Source of the DNA: Pigmentiphaga sp.
Lineage (GTDB): Bacteria; Pseudomonadota; Gammaproteobacteria; Burkholderiales; Burkholderiaceae_B
Length of the DNA stretch: 64,000 bases
Assembly (NCBI GenBank): GCA_023228945.1
Contig: JALOAI010000016.1
Coordinates: 62,001-126,000 of the forward strand
Direction: 5' to 3'
Part shown: positions 16,493 through 24,283 of the stretch, one piece after another
Position numbering within the stretch: the stretch's first letter is position 1
How the letters are laid out: each line of letters starts with the position of its first letter
The notes under the pieces: generated by a model
Seen by the model: only the letters and a program-made list of their open reading frames with translations
Database searches by the model: none
Told to the model about the DNA's origin: nothing
Position numbers and translations under genes: made by a program

Positions 16493-17917
16493 TTGATCTA
16501 CGCACGCCAAGAATTGCAGCTGCGGCAAGGCCAGGTCCTCGCCCCGCGCCTGCAGCAATCGGTCAAGTTCCTGCAGATGTCCACACTCGAGTTCCGGCAA
16601 GCCGTCGAGCAGGCATTGGCTACCAACCCGTTTCTGGAAGAAACCGAGACCGAGACGGAAGGCCTGGAAACGACGGAGCAGGCACCTGAAGAAACCGAAA
16701 CCGCCGGCGACTCCCTGCCCGAGGAGGCGTCCTACTCCGGCGATTATCCGCGCACGGCGCCCACCGACACGACCCTCGATCCCCTGGAGCGGGAGGCCGT
16801 CGCGACCAGCCTGGCCGAGCGCTTGCTACAGGCGCTTTCCACCATTCCCCTGAATGATCGCGATCGCGCCCTGGCGGTGTATCTCATCGACTCGCTCGAC
16901 GCCGATGGCTATCTGCGGCAAGCGCTGGCATCCCTGCATGATCCCGCCGACTTCAACCCTCCGCCGGAGGCGATCGAATGGCGTACGGCGCTTGCGCTGG
17001 TTCAGCATCTGGATGTTCCCGGCATCGGCGCCCGCGATCTGCGCGAATGCCTGCTACTGCAGTTGCGGGCCCGGCTTCAAACGCTGGAAGCTGGCGCCGC
17101 GGCACAAGCCCATCGGCTGGCGCTGGCCATCACCGAGGATCACTTGCCTCGACTCGCACGCAACGACTGGCCCGGGCTATGCCGCGAGCTGAACGTGGAA
17201 AGCGGCGATCTTGCGCGCGCTTGCCAGATCATCCGCGAGCTCGATCCCTATCCCGGCCGACGCTACGACGCGGGCGCCGCGCCCTACGTGATCGCCGATG
17301 TTGTGGTGGAACGACACGCCGGGGCCTGGCGCGTACGCTCGAATCCCGCATGCCTTCCGCGCGTCAGACTGCACTCCGTCTATTCGGATTGGTTTCGCCG
17401 TGCGCACCGGGACGAGCGCGGCCCGCTCGCCCAAGAAATCCAGGAAGCCCGCTGGCTGGTGCGCAACATCGAACAGCGCCACGCCACCATCCGCCGCGTC
17501 GCCGAAGCCATCATCCAGCGACAACGCCGCTTCTTCGAGTATGGCGATGTTGCCCTGCGGCCCCTGATGCTGCGTGAAGTCGCCGACGATCTGGAGCTCC
17601 ACGAATCCACCGTCTCGCGCGCCACCATCCAGAAATACATGATGACGCCGCGAGGGCTTTTCGAGTTTCGCCATTTTTTCTCGCGCAAGCTTGATACCGA
17701 AGCCGGCGGCGCCTGCTCGGCCAACGCCGTGCGGGCCCTGATCCGTGAATTGGTGACGGCCGAAGATCCCCGCGAGCCCTTGTCCGACGTTGACCTCACT
17801 CGCGAACTGGCCCGCCATGGCATCTTGCTGGCCCGCAGGACCGTCACCAAATACCGGGGCCAACAGAAGATCCCGTCGGTGGAACTGCGTCGCCTGCACG
17901 ACGCCCATGAGGCTTAA
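16493..17917 (+). CDS. rpoN: RNA polymerase sigma-54 factor, apparently orphan copy
   Basis: 474 residues from a TTG at 16493 (GAGGAGAG upstream), reading MIYARQELQLRQGQVLAPRL. Region I (LQQSVKFLQMSTLEF, then ALATNPFLEE) is the activator-interacting domain, and an acidic region II follows. The core-binding and DNA-binding domains include STVSRATIQKYMMTPRGLFEFRHFF. The RpoN box near the end reads ARRTVTKYRGQQKIPSV, with Thr-Lys-Tyr-Arg-Gly in place of the usual Ala-Lys-Tyr-Arg-Glu. Housekeeping rpoN normally lies beside lptB, hpf and ptsN; here it lies between a ThDP enzyme and a cold-shock gene, so it is probably a second copy. Confidence 0.93.
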   Translation: MIYARQELQLRQGQVLAPRLQQSVKFLQMSTLEFRQAVEQALATNPFLEETETETEGLETTEQAPEETETAGDSLPEEASYSGDYPRTAPTDTTLDPLEREAVATSLAERLLQALSTIPLNDRDRALAVYLIDSLDADGYLRQALASLHDPADFNPPPEAIEWRTALALVQHLDVPGIGARDLRECLLLQLRARLQTLEAGAAAQAHRLALAITEDHLPRLARNDWPGLCRELNVESGDLARACQIIRELDPYPGRRYDAGAAPYVIADVVVERHAGAWRVRSNPACLPRVRLHSVYSDWFRRAHRDERGPLAQEIQEARWLVRNIEQRHATIRRVAEAIIQRQRRFFEYGDVALRPLMLREVADDLELHESTVSRATIQKYMMTPRGLFEFRHFFSRKLDTEAGGACSANAVRALIRELVTAEDPREPLSDVDLTRELARHGILLARRTVTKYRGQQKIPSVELRRLHDAHEA

Positions 17918-17953
17918 ACAAAAGCCCGCCGGGGTCGAAGACCTCTGGCGGGC
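17916..17953 (-). terminator. Rho-independent terminator of the cold-shock gene
   Basis: On the minus strand GCCCGCC (17947-17953) pairs with GGCGGGC (17924-17930), with an inner GAGGTC/GACCCC pairing and a TTC loop. It is followed by TTTTGTTT (17923-17916). It lies just beyond the sigma-54 stop codon and may also end that transcript, though no U-tract follows on the plus strand. Confidence 0.8.
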
Positions 17954-18014
17954 GTGGCTGGCGTTCTGGCCGGAACGCTGGATGAACAGCGCTGGCGGGC
18001 CGGATCGCCGGGAA

Positions 18015-18221
18015 TTACACGGGCGTGATCTTGGTGGCGTGCGGGCCTTTGGGGCCCTGGCCGACGACGTAGCTCACGCGCTGGTTCTCTTCCAGCTGCT
18101 TATAGCCATCCGCGCCCTGGATTTCGGAAAAATGAGCGAACAAATCTTTGCCGCCGTTTTCGGGCATGATGAAGCCAAAACCCTTTTCAGCGTTGAACCA
18201 CTTGACGATACCGGTTTCCAT
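18015..18221 (-). CDS. Cold-shock domain protein (CspA family)
   Basis: 68 residues with AAGGAG upstream. The two RNA-binding motifs are intact: KGFGFI (RNP1) and DLFAHF (RNP2, usually DVFVH). TGIVKWFNAEKGFGFI opens the OB-fold. These proteins bind single-stranded RNA or DNA and melt secondary structure. A promoter about 140 bases upstream and a long untranslated leader fit cold-shock-type post-transcriptional control. Which Csp paralogue it is cannot be told from sequence. Confidence 0.95.
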   Translation of the reverse strand: METGIVKWFNAEKGFGFIMPENGGKDLFAHFSEIQGADGYKQLEENQRVSYVVGQGPKGPHATKITPV

Positions 18222-18358
18222 GGAAACTCCTTGAACCTTGATGATTGATGGACGGTGAGGCCCGATGAAAGATACTCAAGGCAGGACATGGACAATGATG
18301 GCGCACTACTTTGCTCGCACAAGACCGAACGGAATCGCAACGCTTGAAGATCCTTTTC

Positions 18359-18387
18359 ACTATGAAGCTTCGCGCCCGGGAAGTCAA
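18359..18387 (-). promoter_or_regulatory. Sigma-70-type promoter with long leader for the cold-shock gene
   Basis: On the minus strand TTGACT (18387-18382) and CATAGT (18364-18359) are separated by 17 bases. The predicted start near 18352 leaves an untranslated leader of about 130 bases (18222-18352), similar in kind to the cspA thermosensor leader of other bacteria. Confidence 0.6.
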
Positions 18388-18455
18388 CCTTTATCTTCTT
18401 GACACTCGGGCCGACTTGATTTACGTGATGGCCTCAGCTTGTGCGGCGTTTTTTT

Positions 18456-18615
18456 GCCGCAGGGCCGCTCCCAAGGCAAAAAGCCCCCTCGGGGGGCAAC
18501 GCCGACGCGTAGCGGCAAGCGTGGGGGCATTCTTTGCCGCAGGGCCGCCCCCAAGGCAAAAAGCCCCCCGGGGGCAGCGCCGAGGCGCCAGCGGCAAGTG
18601 TGGGGGCTTATTTTT
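18456..18615. repeat. Two tandem ~80-bp units, each with a terminator hairpin
   Basis: Units 18456-18535 and about 18536-18615 share the start GCCGCAGGGCCGC(T/C)CCCAAGG and most of their length. Each holds a G/C palindrome beside five A residues (18478-18497 and 18558-18575). On the minus strand these read as stem then TTTTT, i.e. Rho-independent terminators. They lie directly downstream of the minus-strand gene at 18621-18935 and upstream of the cold-shock promoter, so they insulate one from the other. A partial third start (TGCGGCG then seven T) precedes the first unit. Confidence 0.8.
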
Positions 18616-18620
18616 TCGCC

Positions 18621-18935
18621 TTAGCCCGGCCGCTTGGCACCCGCCTTCAAGGTCACGAACGACATGGAGCGAGACCGGGAAACGGCCTCCTTCATTGCCG
18701 GGGACAACGTCAGGGGCCTTGCGGCACGCACCGGAGCCCGAGCCGCGGCGAGCTCGCCGTTTTCATGGCGCGCGAAGCGCTGAATGACGGCGTCGTAGTC
18801 GCGGCGTGGCGCCCATGACATCGCGGCGCATATGGCTGCCGCCAGCCCCTGCTCGGAAATCTGGACCGAAACGACTTTGCCCATGCCGCGCAGTTTGTCG
18901 ATGGACTGGGCGCGGGGCGTCGTTGGATACACCAT
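18621..18935 (-). CDS. Small protein of unknown function
   Basis: 104 residues from the ATG at 18935 with GGAGG seven bases upstream; an ORF extension further upstream lacks such a site. The protein starts MVYPTTPRAQSIDKLRGMGK and is basic at its C-terminus (SRSRSMSFVTLKAGAKRPG). No membrane segment, Cys cluster or known motif is visible. It is transcribed alone, with its own double terminator downstream, and is divergent from the DUF2946 gene. No function is proposed. Confidence 0.55.
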   Translation of the reverse strand: MVYPTTPRAQSIDKLRGMGKVVSVQISEQGLAAAICAAMSWAPRRDYDAVIQRFARHENGELAAARAPVRAARPLTLSPAMKEAVSRSRSMSFVTLKAGAKRPG

Positions 18936-19145
18936 GATTCGACCTCCAAAGTCTTGGGTTAACTTGGCTTCGGTGGCAAGGGCGCCACCAGTGGATGGGC
19001 CTCGCCAATCATCGGACACTCTTTTTTAGTGTGCCCTATATTCGACCGTCCCGACCGTTGGAAATGGCGCAGCGCCGCCCGCGTTGCCGCCGGCAAGCCG
19101 AACTTCCCCTGGCGCGGCCCCAAAGGCCTGTACTACACTTCCATC

Positions 19146-19571
19146 ATGCGCAGCTTCCGTGAATCCTTGATGGCACGCGGTTCCAGGCCCTGGCGAGTCA
19201 TTCTTTGCCTGGCTGTCGCCGCCATGCTGTTCAAGGCCTTGATTCCCCCAGGCTACATGCCGGATGCGCAAGCCGCGCGGGCGGGCAAGCTGCTGCTGTC
19301 GCTGTGTCTGCCTGGCGGCCAGGCCATCTCGATGCCGCTCGCGCTCGAGGCTGCAGACGGCGCGCACACGCCCGACGAAGCCTCGACGCAACAGGAATGT
19401 CCCTTCGTTTTAGCCGCCGCCCCGGCGATGTTGCCAGAGCTGGCCGCCCCAGCCATGCACGCTCCGGCCCTGGGCGCGGAGGAGCCGCGCCCGCTCTATC
19501 GCACCCTCCCGCCGCTTCCGGCGCTCGGCCCGCCGCTGGGCTCCCGCGCCCCGCCATCCCACCTCGCTTGA
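19146..19571 (+). CDS. DUF2946-type small membrane/secreted protein
   Basis: 141 residues from the ATG at 19146. The N-terminal segment (about 13-30, VILCLAVAAMLFKALIPPGY) with ALIPPGYMPDA is the DUF2946 signature. Two well-spaced Cys residues (in SLCLPGG and QECPFV) follow, then a Pro/Ala-rich tail. DUF2946 genes are typically neighbours of copper-responsive CopC/CopD, YcnI and TonB-dependent receptors, as here. A role in periplasmic copper handling is inferred from context only. Confidence 0.7.
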   Translation: MRSFRESLMARGSRPWRVILCLAVAAMLFKALIPPGYMPDAQAARAGKLLLSLCLPGGQAISMPLALEAADGAHTPDEASTQQECPFVLAAAPAMLPELAAPAMHAPALGAEEPRPLYRTLPPLPALGPPLGSRAPPSHLA

Positions 19572-19637
19572 GTTCCGTCCTTATTGGCCCACCCTCTTTT
19601 CACGGGCCTATCCAGAATCGCTCAACGAGGTTTTGTC

Positions 19638-20177
19638 ATGTCATTCCATACCGCATTGGCCGCCACCGCAGCGGCCTTGTTGGCGTTGTCGCTGGCGGCG
19701 CCCGCTTCGGCCCATGTCACGCTCGCCAAGTCCCAAGCCCAGGTCGGCGCCCGCTATCAGGCGGTGCTCAGGGTGCCCCATGGCTGCCAGGGTTCGGCAA
19801 CCATCGGATTGCAAGTGCAGATTCCCGAAGGCTTCATCGGCGTCAAGCCCCAGCCCAAGCCCGGCTGGACGATCGAGGTCGTGCGCGGCGACTACATCCA
19901 GCCTCACAGCCTGTTTGGCAACTCCGTTGCCAGCGGCGTGCGGGAGATCCGCTGGAGCGGCGGTCCGCTGCTCGATGAGCATTACGACGAGTTCGTCTTT
20001 GTCGGCTATGCCAGCGGCGAGCTGACGCCGGGCGGCGTCCTCTACTTCCCGGTCGTGCAGGAATGCGAGCAGGGCGTGTCGCGCTGGATCGACCGCCCAA
20101 CGCCCGGCAGCCCGCCGGCAAAGGACCATTCCGACGCTCCCGCGCCCGCCTTGAAGCTGCTGCCCCGGCAACCCTGA
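19638..20177 (+). CDS. YcnI-like (DUF1775) periplasmic copper-associated protein
   Basis: 179 residues from the ATG at 19638. It has a clear signal peptide (FHTALAATAAALLALSLAAP, cleaved around ASA-HV), leaving a mature N-terminal His as in copper-binding YcnI proteins, whose mono-histidine brace uses that residue. TLAKSQAQVGARYQAVLRVPHGC and the PIPEGF-like IPEGFIGVKPQPKPGW are conserved family blocks. YcnI proteins bind Cu(II) through the N-terminal His and a Trp/Glu site. It is the second gene of the copper-type cluster; the CopC-CopD gene follows after 270 bases. Confidence 0.82.
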   Translation: MSFHTALAATAAALLALSLAAPASAHVTLAKSQAQVGARYQAVLRVPHGCQGSATIGLQVQIPEGFIGVKPQPKPGWTIEVVRGDYIQPHSLFGNSVASGVREIRWSGGPLLDEHYDEFVFVGYASGELTPGGVLYFPVVQECEQGVSRWIDRPTPGSPPAKDHSDAPAPALKLLPRQP

Positions 20178-20447
20178 ACCTACCGGAGTACGGGCTGCCT
20201 GGTGCACGGGCGCTTGTCGCGGCGCCCGCGCCTTCCACCGCTTCGCCGTTGCTGTCCGCCGCCTGATTCCGGCGGCGCCTGAACGCGGGATCCGGGCGGG
20301 CAAGGTGCGGCCGGTGGCAGCGCCCCGCTTCGTGCGCCGGGGGTGGGCCTTCTTGGCCCGCGCCGGGTTGAACGACAAGCGCGGGTGGCGGCCCGAAGCT
20401 GCTTCAGGAAGGTCCGCCTGTCAGGCGTTCATGGAAACTCATCGATC

Positions 20448-22082
20448 ATGACTGCACATATCAACGCCGCCGCCGGGAACGGATGGCGGCCCATCCGCGG
20501 GCTCCTGCCAAGCGGATGGCTCCTTCTTGCCTGGCTTTTGTACCTGGCGCCGGCCGTGCCGGCCCATGGCCATGCCGTCCTGCTCCACTCCTCCCCGCCG
20601 CATGGCGCCCTACTGGCCACGGCGCCGGCCGTGGTGGAGCTGATGTTCAACGAGCCCGTGTCGCCTCTCGTCCTCCAGTGGAACGGGCCCGACGGAATCT
20701 CTCAGGCCCTGCCGTCGGTTCACGCCGACGGCAGCCGCTTGCACGTCGAACTGCCAACGCCCCTTCCCGAAGGCGCCCAGGTCGTGGTCTGGCGAGTGGT
20801 ATCCGCCGATGGCCATCCGGTTGGCGGCGCGCTGGCGTTCTCGGTGGGCCAGCAGGCGAACGGCTCGCCGCCACCGGACGCCGGGCGGCCTTCGTTCTGG
20901 CGCGATGCCGCGCTATGGCTGACCCGCTACCTGGTTTATGCCGGTCTGTTTTTCGGCGTGGCCAGCCAAGCTTACCGCCGCGCCGGTACCCCGGCGGCTC
21001 CCCTGCCCGCCGGCTTGCTTCCTCTTGCGCTGGCGGCGGCGTTGTTGGGCAACGGCCTGCATGGATTGGATATGCTCGATCTGGCGCTGACGGCGCTGGC
21101 CACCCTGCCGCCTTGGCTGGCCGCCGCCGGTACGGCTGCCGGCGCCACCGCGATGATGACGGTACTGGCGCTAATGCTCGGCATCATCGCCGGCCGGATG
21201 ACGCCTCGTCGCGCCGCCGGCCTGGCCGCCCTTGCCATCCTGGCCATGGCGGCGGGATTCACCTGGAGCGGCCATGCGAGCTCGGCCCCACCGGACTGGG
21301 TGGCACGGCCCGCGGTTTGGGCGCACGCCATTGCCGTAGCCGCCTGGCTGGGGTCCTTCTGGCCATTGCTGGCGCTTTCCGGCCCCGGAGGACTGGCAAC
21401 ACTGGAACGCTTTTCCCGTTTTGCGCCTGCGGTGGTGGGCGGCATCGTGATCAGCGGCGCCGCCCTGGTCGCTTTGCAGCTCGACTCGCCGGCTGACCTC
21501 GTAACGACGCCTTATGGCCGTCTGCTCTTGCTCAAGCTGGCGCTGGTGGCGGGGCTGCTTGGCGTGGGCGCCGACAACCGCTACCGCTGGACGCGCGCCG
21601 CGCTCGGCGGCGAAGCCAGGGCGCAACGTCGTCTACGCCGAAACGTCATCGTCGAAATCGTACTTGCCACGCTGATCCTTGGCGTTGCCGCCGCCTGGCG
21701 CCTGACGCCACCGCCGCGGGCGCTGGCAGCCCCGGCCTCCGTACCGCCAGCCGTCCTGCGGGTTGACGATCCACAGGCCAGCGCCCGATTGGCGATAACG
21801 TCGCCCGGCCCGGCTGGTACACGCGGCCTGGCGTTCTCGCTTGCCCGGCCGGATGGCAGCCCGCTGCCCGCCCTGGAGGTGAGTCTGTCGTTCGAGAGCC
21901 CTTCAGCGGGGATCGATTCGATTGTCTACACCCTGGAGGCACAAGCGAATGGCGAGTGGCGCGCGGACGATGTCGTCCTGCCGAGCCTCGCTCATTGGCG
22001 AATCCGGGCTGCCGTCCTGATTTCAGATTTCGACCGTATTCATCTCACTATAGATTGGGAGACCCAAGATGCACGCCCCTGA
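20448..22082 (+). CDS. CopC-CopD fusion copper transport protein, with C-terminal YtkA-like domain
   Basis: 544 residues from the ATG at 20448. A signal/anchor segment (residues 21-40) precedes a CopC domain (about 42-137) that starts HGHAVLLHSSPPHGALLATA, with the copper-binding N-terminal His and HPVGGALAFSV at its end. Residues about 150-440 hold eight or so membrane segments of a CopD domain, with FSRFAPAVVGGIVISGAALV typical of CopD. The last 95 residues form a periplasmic beta-rich domain (LAFSLARPDGSPLP, then EWRADDVVLPSLAHWRI) like YtkA. It most likely imports copper across the inner membrane. The stop overlaps the TonB-receptor start by 14 bases. Confidence 0.87.
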   Translation: MTAHINAAAGNGWRPIRGLLPSGWLLLAWLLYLAPAVPAHGHAVLLHSSPPHGALLATAPAVVELMFNEPVSPLVLQWNGPDGISQALPSVHADGSRLHVELPTPLPEGAQVVVWRVVSADGHPVGGALAFSVGQQANGSPPPDAGRPSFWRDAALWLTRYLVYAGLFFGVASQAYRRAGTPAAPLPAGLLPLALAAALLGNGLHGLDMLDLALTALATLPPWLAAAGTAAGATAMMTVLALMLGIIAGRMTPRRAAGLAALAILAMAAGFTWSGHASSAPPDWVARPAVWAHAIAVAAWLGSFWPLLALSGPGGLATLERFSRFAPAVVGGIVISGAALVALQLDSPADLVTTPYGRLLLLKLALVAGLLGVGADNRYRWTRAALGGEARAQRRLRRNVIVEIVLATLILGVAAAWRLTPPPRALAAPASVPPAVLRVDDPQASARLAITSPGPAGTRGLAFSLARPDGSPLPALEVSLSFESPSAGIDSIVYTLEAQANGEWRADDVVLPSLAHWRIRAAVLISDFDRIHLTIDWETQDARP

Positions 22083-24246
22083 CCACGCCGGCCCCGGACA
22101 GATACGCCCGCTGGGCCACGTTTTGCGGCTTGCCGGCCTGGCCTGCGCCCTGGCCTCGGCCTCGGCCATCCAGGCCCAGGAGCGCACGACGATAAGCCCG
22201 ACGCTCTCGGCCAACCCCGGCAGGCCGGCCGAAGCCGCGCCAACGCTGGCCTCGACCACGCCAAGCCTGGAACCCATCGTCGTCCAGGGTGCCTCCGGCG
22301 GTAGCCTGATCGTACCAACGGCGCGCGAAGCCGCCACCCGACTCGGCCGCATCGCGGGCGGGGCCGAGGTCGTGGCCCACGATGCCTGGCGGGACACCCA
22401 GGCCGCCACCGTCAAGGACATTCTGGATTACACCCCCGGGGTCTTCGCCCAGCCCAAATGGGGCGAGGACGCGCGCCTTTCGATCCGGGGCTCGGGTTTG
22501 TCCCGCTATTATCATCTGCGCGGTATCGCCCTGTATCAAGACGGCGTACCGCTCGGCAATGCCGATGGCAGCGCGGACTTCCAATGGATCGATCCCACGG
22601 CCTATCGTTACGCCGAAGTGTACAAAGGCGCCAATGCCTTGCGTTACGGCGCGGGCACCCTGGGCGGCGCCATCAACTTCGTCACGCCTACCGGCCACGA
22701 TACCGATCGCCTGCAAGGCCGGGCCGACGTCGGCGGTTTTGGCTGGCGCCGCCTGCAGGCCAGCACCGGGTTTGCCGAGCAGGCCTGGGATGGCTTCCTG
22801 ACCGCGTCCGGGCAAGGCCAGGATGGTTATCGCGAACACAGTGGCGGGCACTCCTTGCGCGCCAGCGGCAACCTGGGCTGGCGCCTGGCGGAGCGCACCG
22901 AAACGCGGTTTTATCTCACCGCCGGCCGTATCCGGCAGGAGATCCCCGGCTCCCTCACACGCGAACAGGCCTTGAACGAGCCGCGCTCGGCGGCCCCCGC
23001 CAATATCGCCAATGACTGGCGGCGGGACGTCGACGGCGTGCGCCTGGCCAACCGCACTCTCCACGTGGCGGGCCCGGCCTCGTATGAAGCCGGAGCCTGG
23101 TACAGCCACACCGATCTCGACCATCCGATCTACCAGTATCTGCGGAATCGCTACCAGGACTATGGCGTGTACGCGCGGCTGCGGCATGATGGTTCATTGG
23201 CCGGCCATGGCAACCGGCTGACACTGGGCCTGACCTGGTCGGGTGGCAGGGTCGACGCCAACAACTACGTCAACCAGGGTGGTCGCAAGGGTGCCAGGCT
23301 CTCGAAGACCGACGACCGCGCGCACAATCTCGCCATCTACGGCGAAAATGCGCTCGAAGTTCTGCCCAACCTTTCGCTGATCGCGGGACTGCAGTACCTG
23401 CGGGCCACGCGCAAACGTACCGACCTTTACAACGCGGGCGAGCCCCCGCTGCGCTCGGGCAGCCGGGACTACGTCTTCGTCAACCCCCGCGTGGGCATGC
23501 TATGGCAGCTACGGCCGGACTGGCAGGTTTTCGGCAACGTTTCGCGCAGCGGCGAAGCTCCCACCTTCGGCGACATGGACTTCTCGACGGCGAACGATCT
23601 CGATCGCCTGCAGCCCCAGCGCGCCACGACCTACGAGCTGGGCAGCCGCGGCGACGCCGGCCACGTCGCATGGGACGTGTCGGTTTATCACGCCCGGCTT
23701 CGCCACGAGTTCCAGTGCGTCAGCACCCCCTGGAATATCTGCGATCAAGTGCGCAACCTGGATCGTACGATCCACCAGGGCATCGAGGCGGGTGTTCAAT
23801 GGACCTTGCTGCGCGGGGTCTTTGAACCGCGACACCGCGGCGACAATCTGTGGTTGAACGCAGCCTATACGTTCAGCGATTTTCGTTTCGATGACGACGA
23901 GCGATGGGGCGACAACCGGATTCCCGGTGTGCCGCGACATTATCTGCGTGTTGAACTGTTGTACCGGCATACCGCGGACTTCTACATCGGGCCCAATGTC
24001 GAATGGGTACCGCAAGCCTACTATGTAGATAACGCCAATAGCGTGAAAACAGCCTCTTATGCCTTGCTGGGCTTGCGCGCCGGCTGGGAATCCGGTCGCT
24101 ATGGCGTGTATCTGGAAGCCCGCAACCTGACCGACAAGGCGTACATCGCCAGCGCCAACGTCACCGACCAGGCCCATGCCGGATCGGCGCTGTTCGAGCC
24201 CGGAACCGGGCGCGCGATCTTTGCCGGCCTGCGGATCCAGTACTAG
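22069..24246 (+). CDS. TonB-dependent outer-membrane receptor linked to copper genes
   Basis: 725 residues from the ATG at 22069 (GGGAGA upstream, inside the CopCD gene). The signal peptide spans about residues 1-37. The plug domain (about 60-200) contains DILDYTPGVFAQPKWGEDAR, LSIRGSGLSRYYHLRGI and GALRYGAGTLGGAINFV-like elements (NALRYGAGTLGGAINFV here). The 22-strand barrel ends in aromatic Tyr (GLRIQY), required for outer-membrane insertion. Overlap with copCD shows co-translation. The substrate is therefore inferred to be copper or a copper complex, though a siderophore cannot be excluded from sequence. Confidence 0.88.
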   Translation: MHAPDHAGPGQIRPLGHVLRLAGLACALASASAIQAQERTTISPTLSANPGRPAEAAPTLASTTPSLEPIVVQGASGGSLIVPTAREAATRLGRIAGGAEVVAHDAWRDTQAATVKDILDYTPGVFAQPKWGEDARLSIRGSGLSRYYHLRGIALYQDGVPLGNADGSADFQWIDPTAYRYAEVYKGANALRYGAGTLGGAINFVTPTGHDTDRLQGRADVGGFGWRRLQASTGFAEQAWDGFLTASGQGQDGYREHSGGHSLRASGNLGWRLAERTETRFYLTAGRIRQEIPGSLTREQALNEPRSAAPANIANDWRRDVDGVRLANRTLHVAGPASYEAGAWYSHTDLDHPIYQYLRNRYQDYGVYARLRHDGSLAGHGNRLTLGLTWSGGRVDANNYVNQGGRKGARLSKTDDRAHNLAIYGENALEVLPNLSLIAGLQYLRATRKRTDLYNAGEPPLRSGSRDYVFVNPRVGMLWQLRPDWQVFGNVSRSGEAPTFGDMDFSTANDLDRLQPQRATTYELGSRGDAGHVAWDVSVYHARLRHEFQCVSTPWNICDQVRNLDRTIHQGIEAGVQWTLLRGVFEPRHRGDNLWLNAAYTFSDFRFDDDERWGDNRIPGVPRHYLRVELLYRHTADFYIGPNVEWVPQAYYVDNANSVKTASYALLGLRAGWESGRYGVYLEARNLTDKAYIASANVTDQAHAGSALFEPGTGRAIFAGLRIQY

Positions 24247-24283
24247 CGCCGCGGCGCATCGGGGCTCCCTTTCGGGGCCGGGT

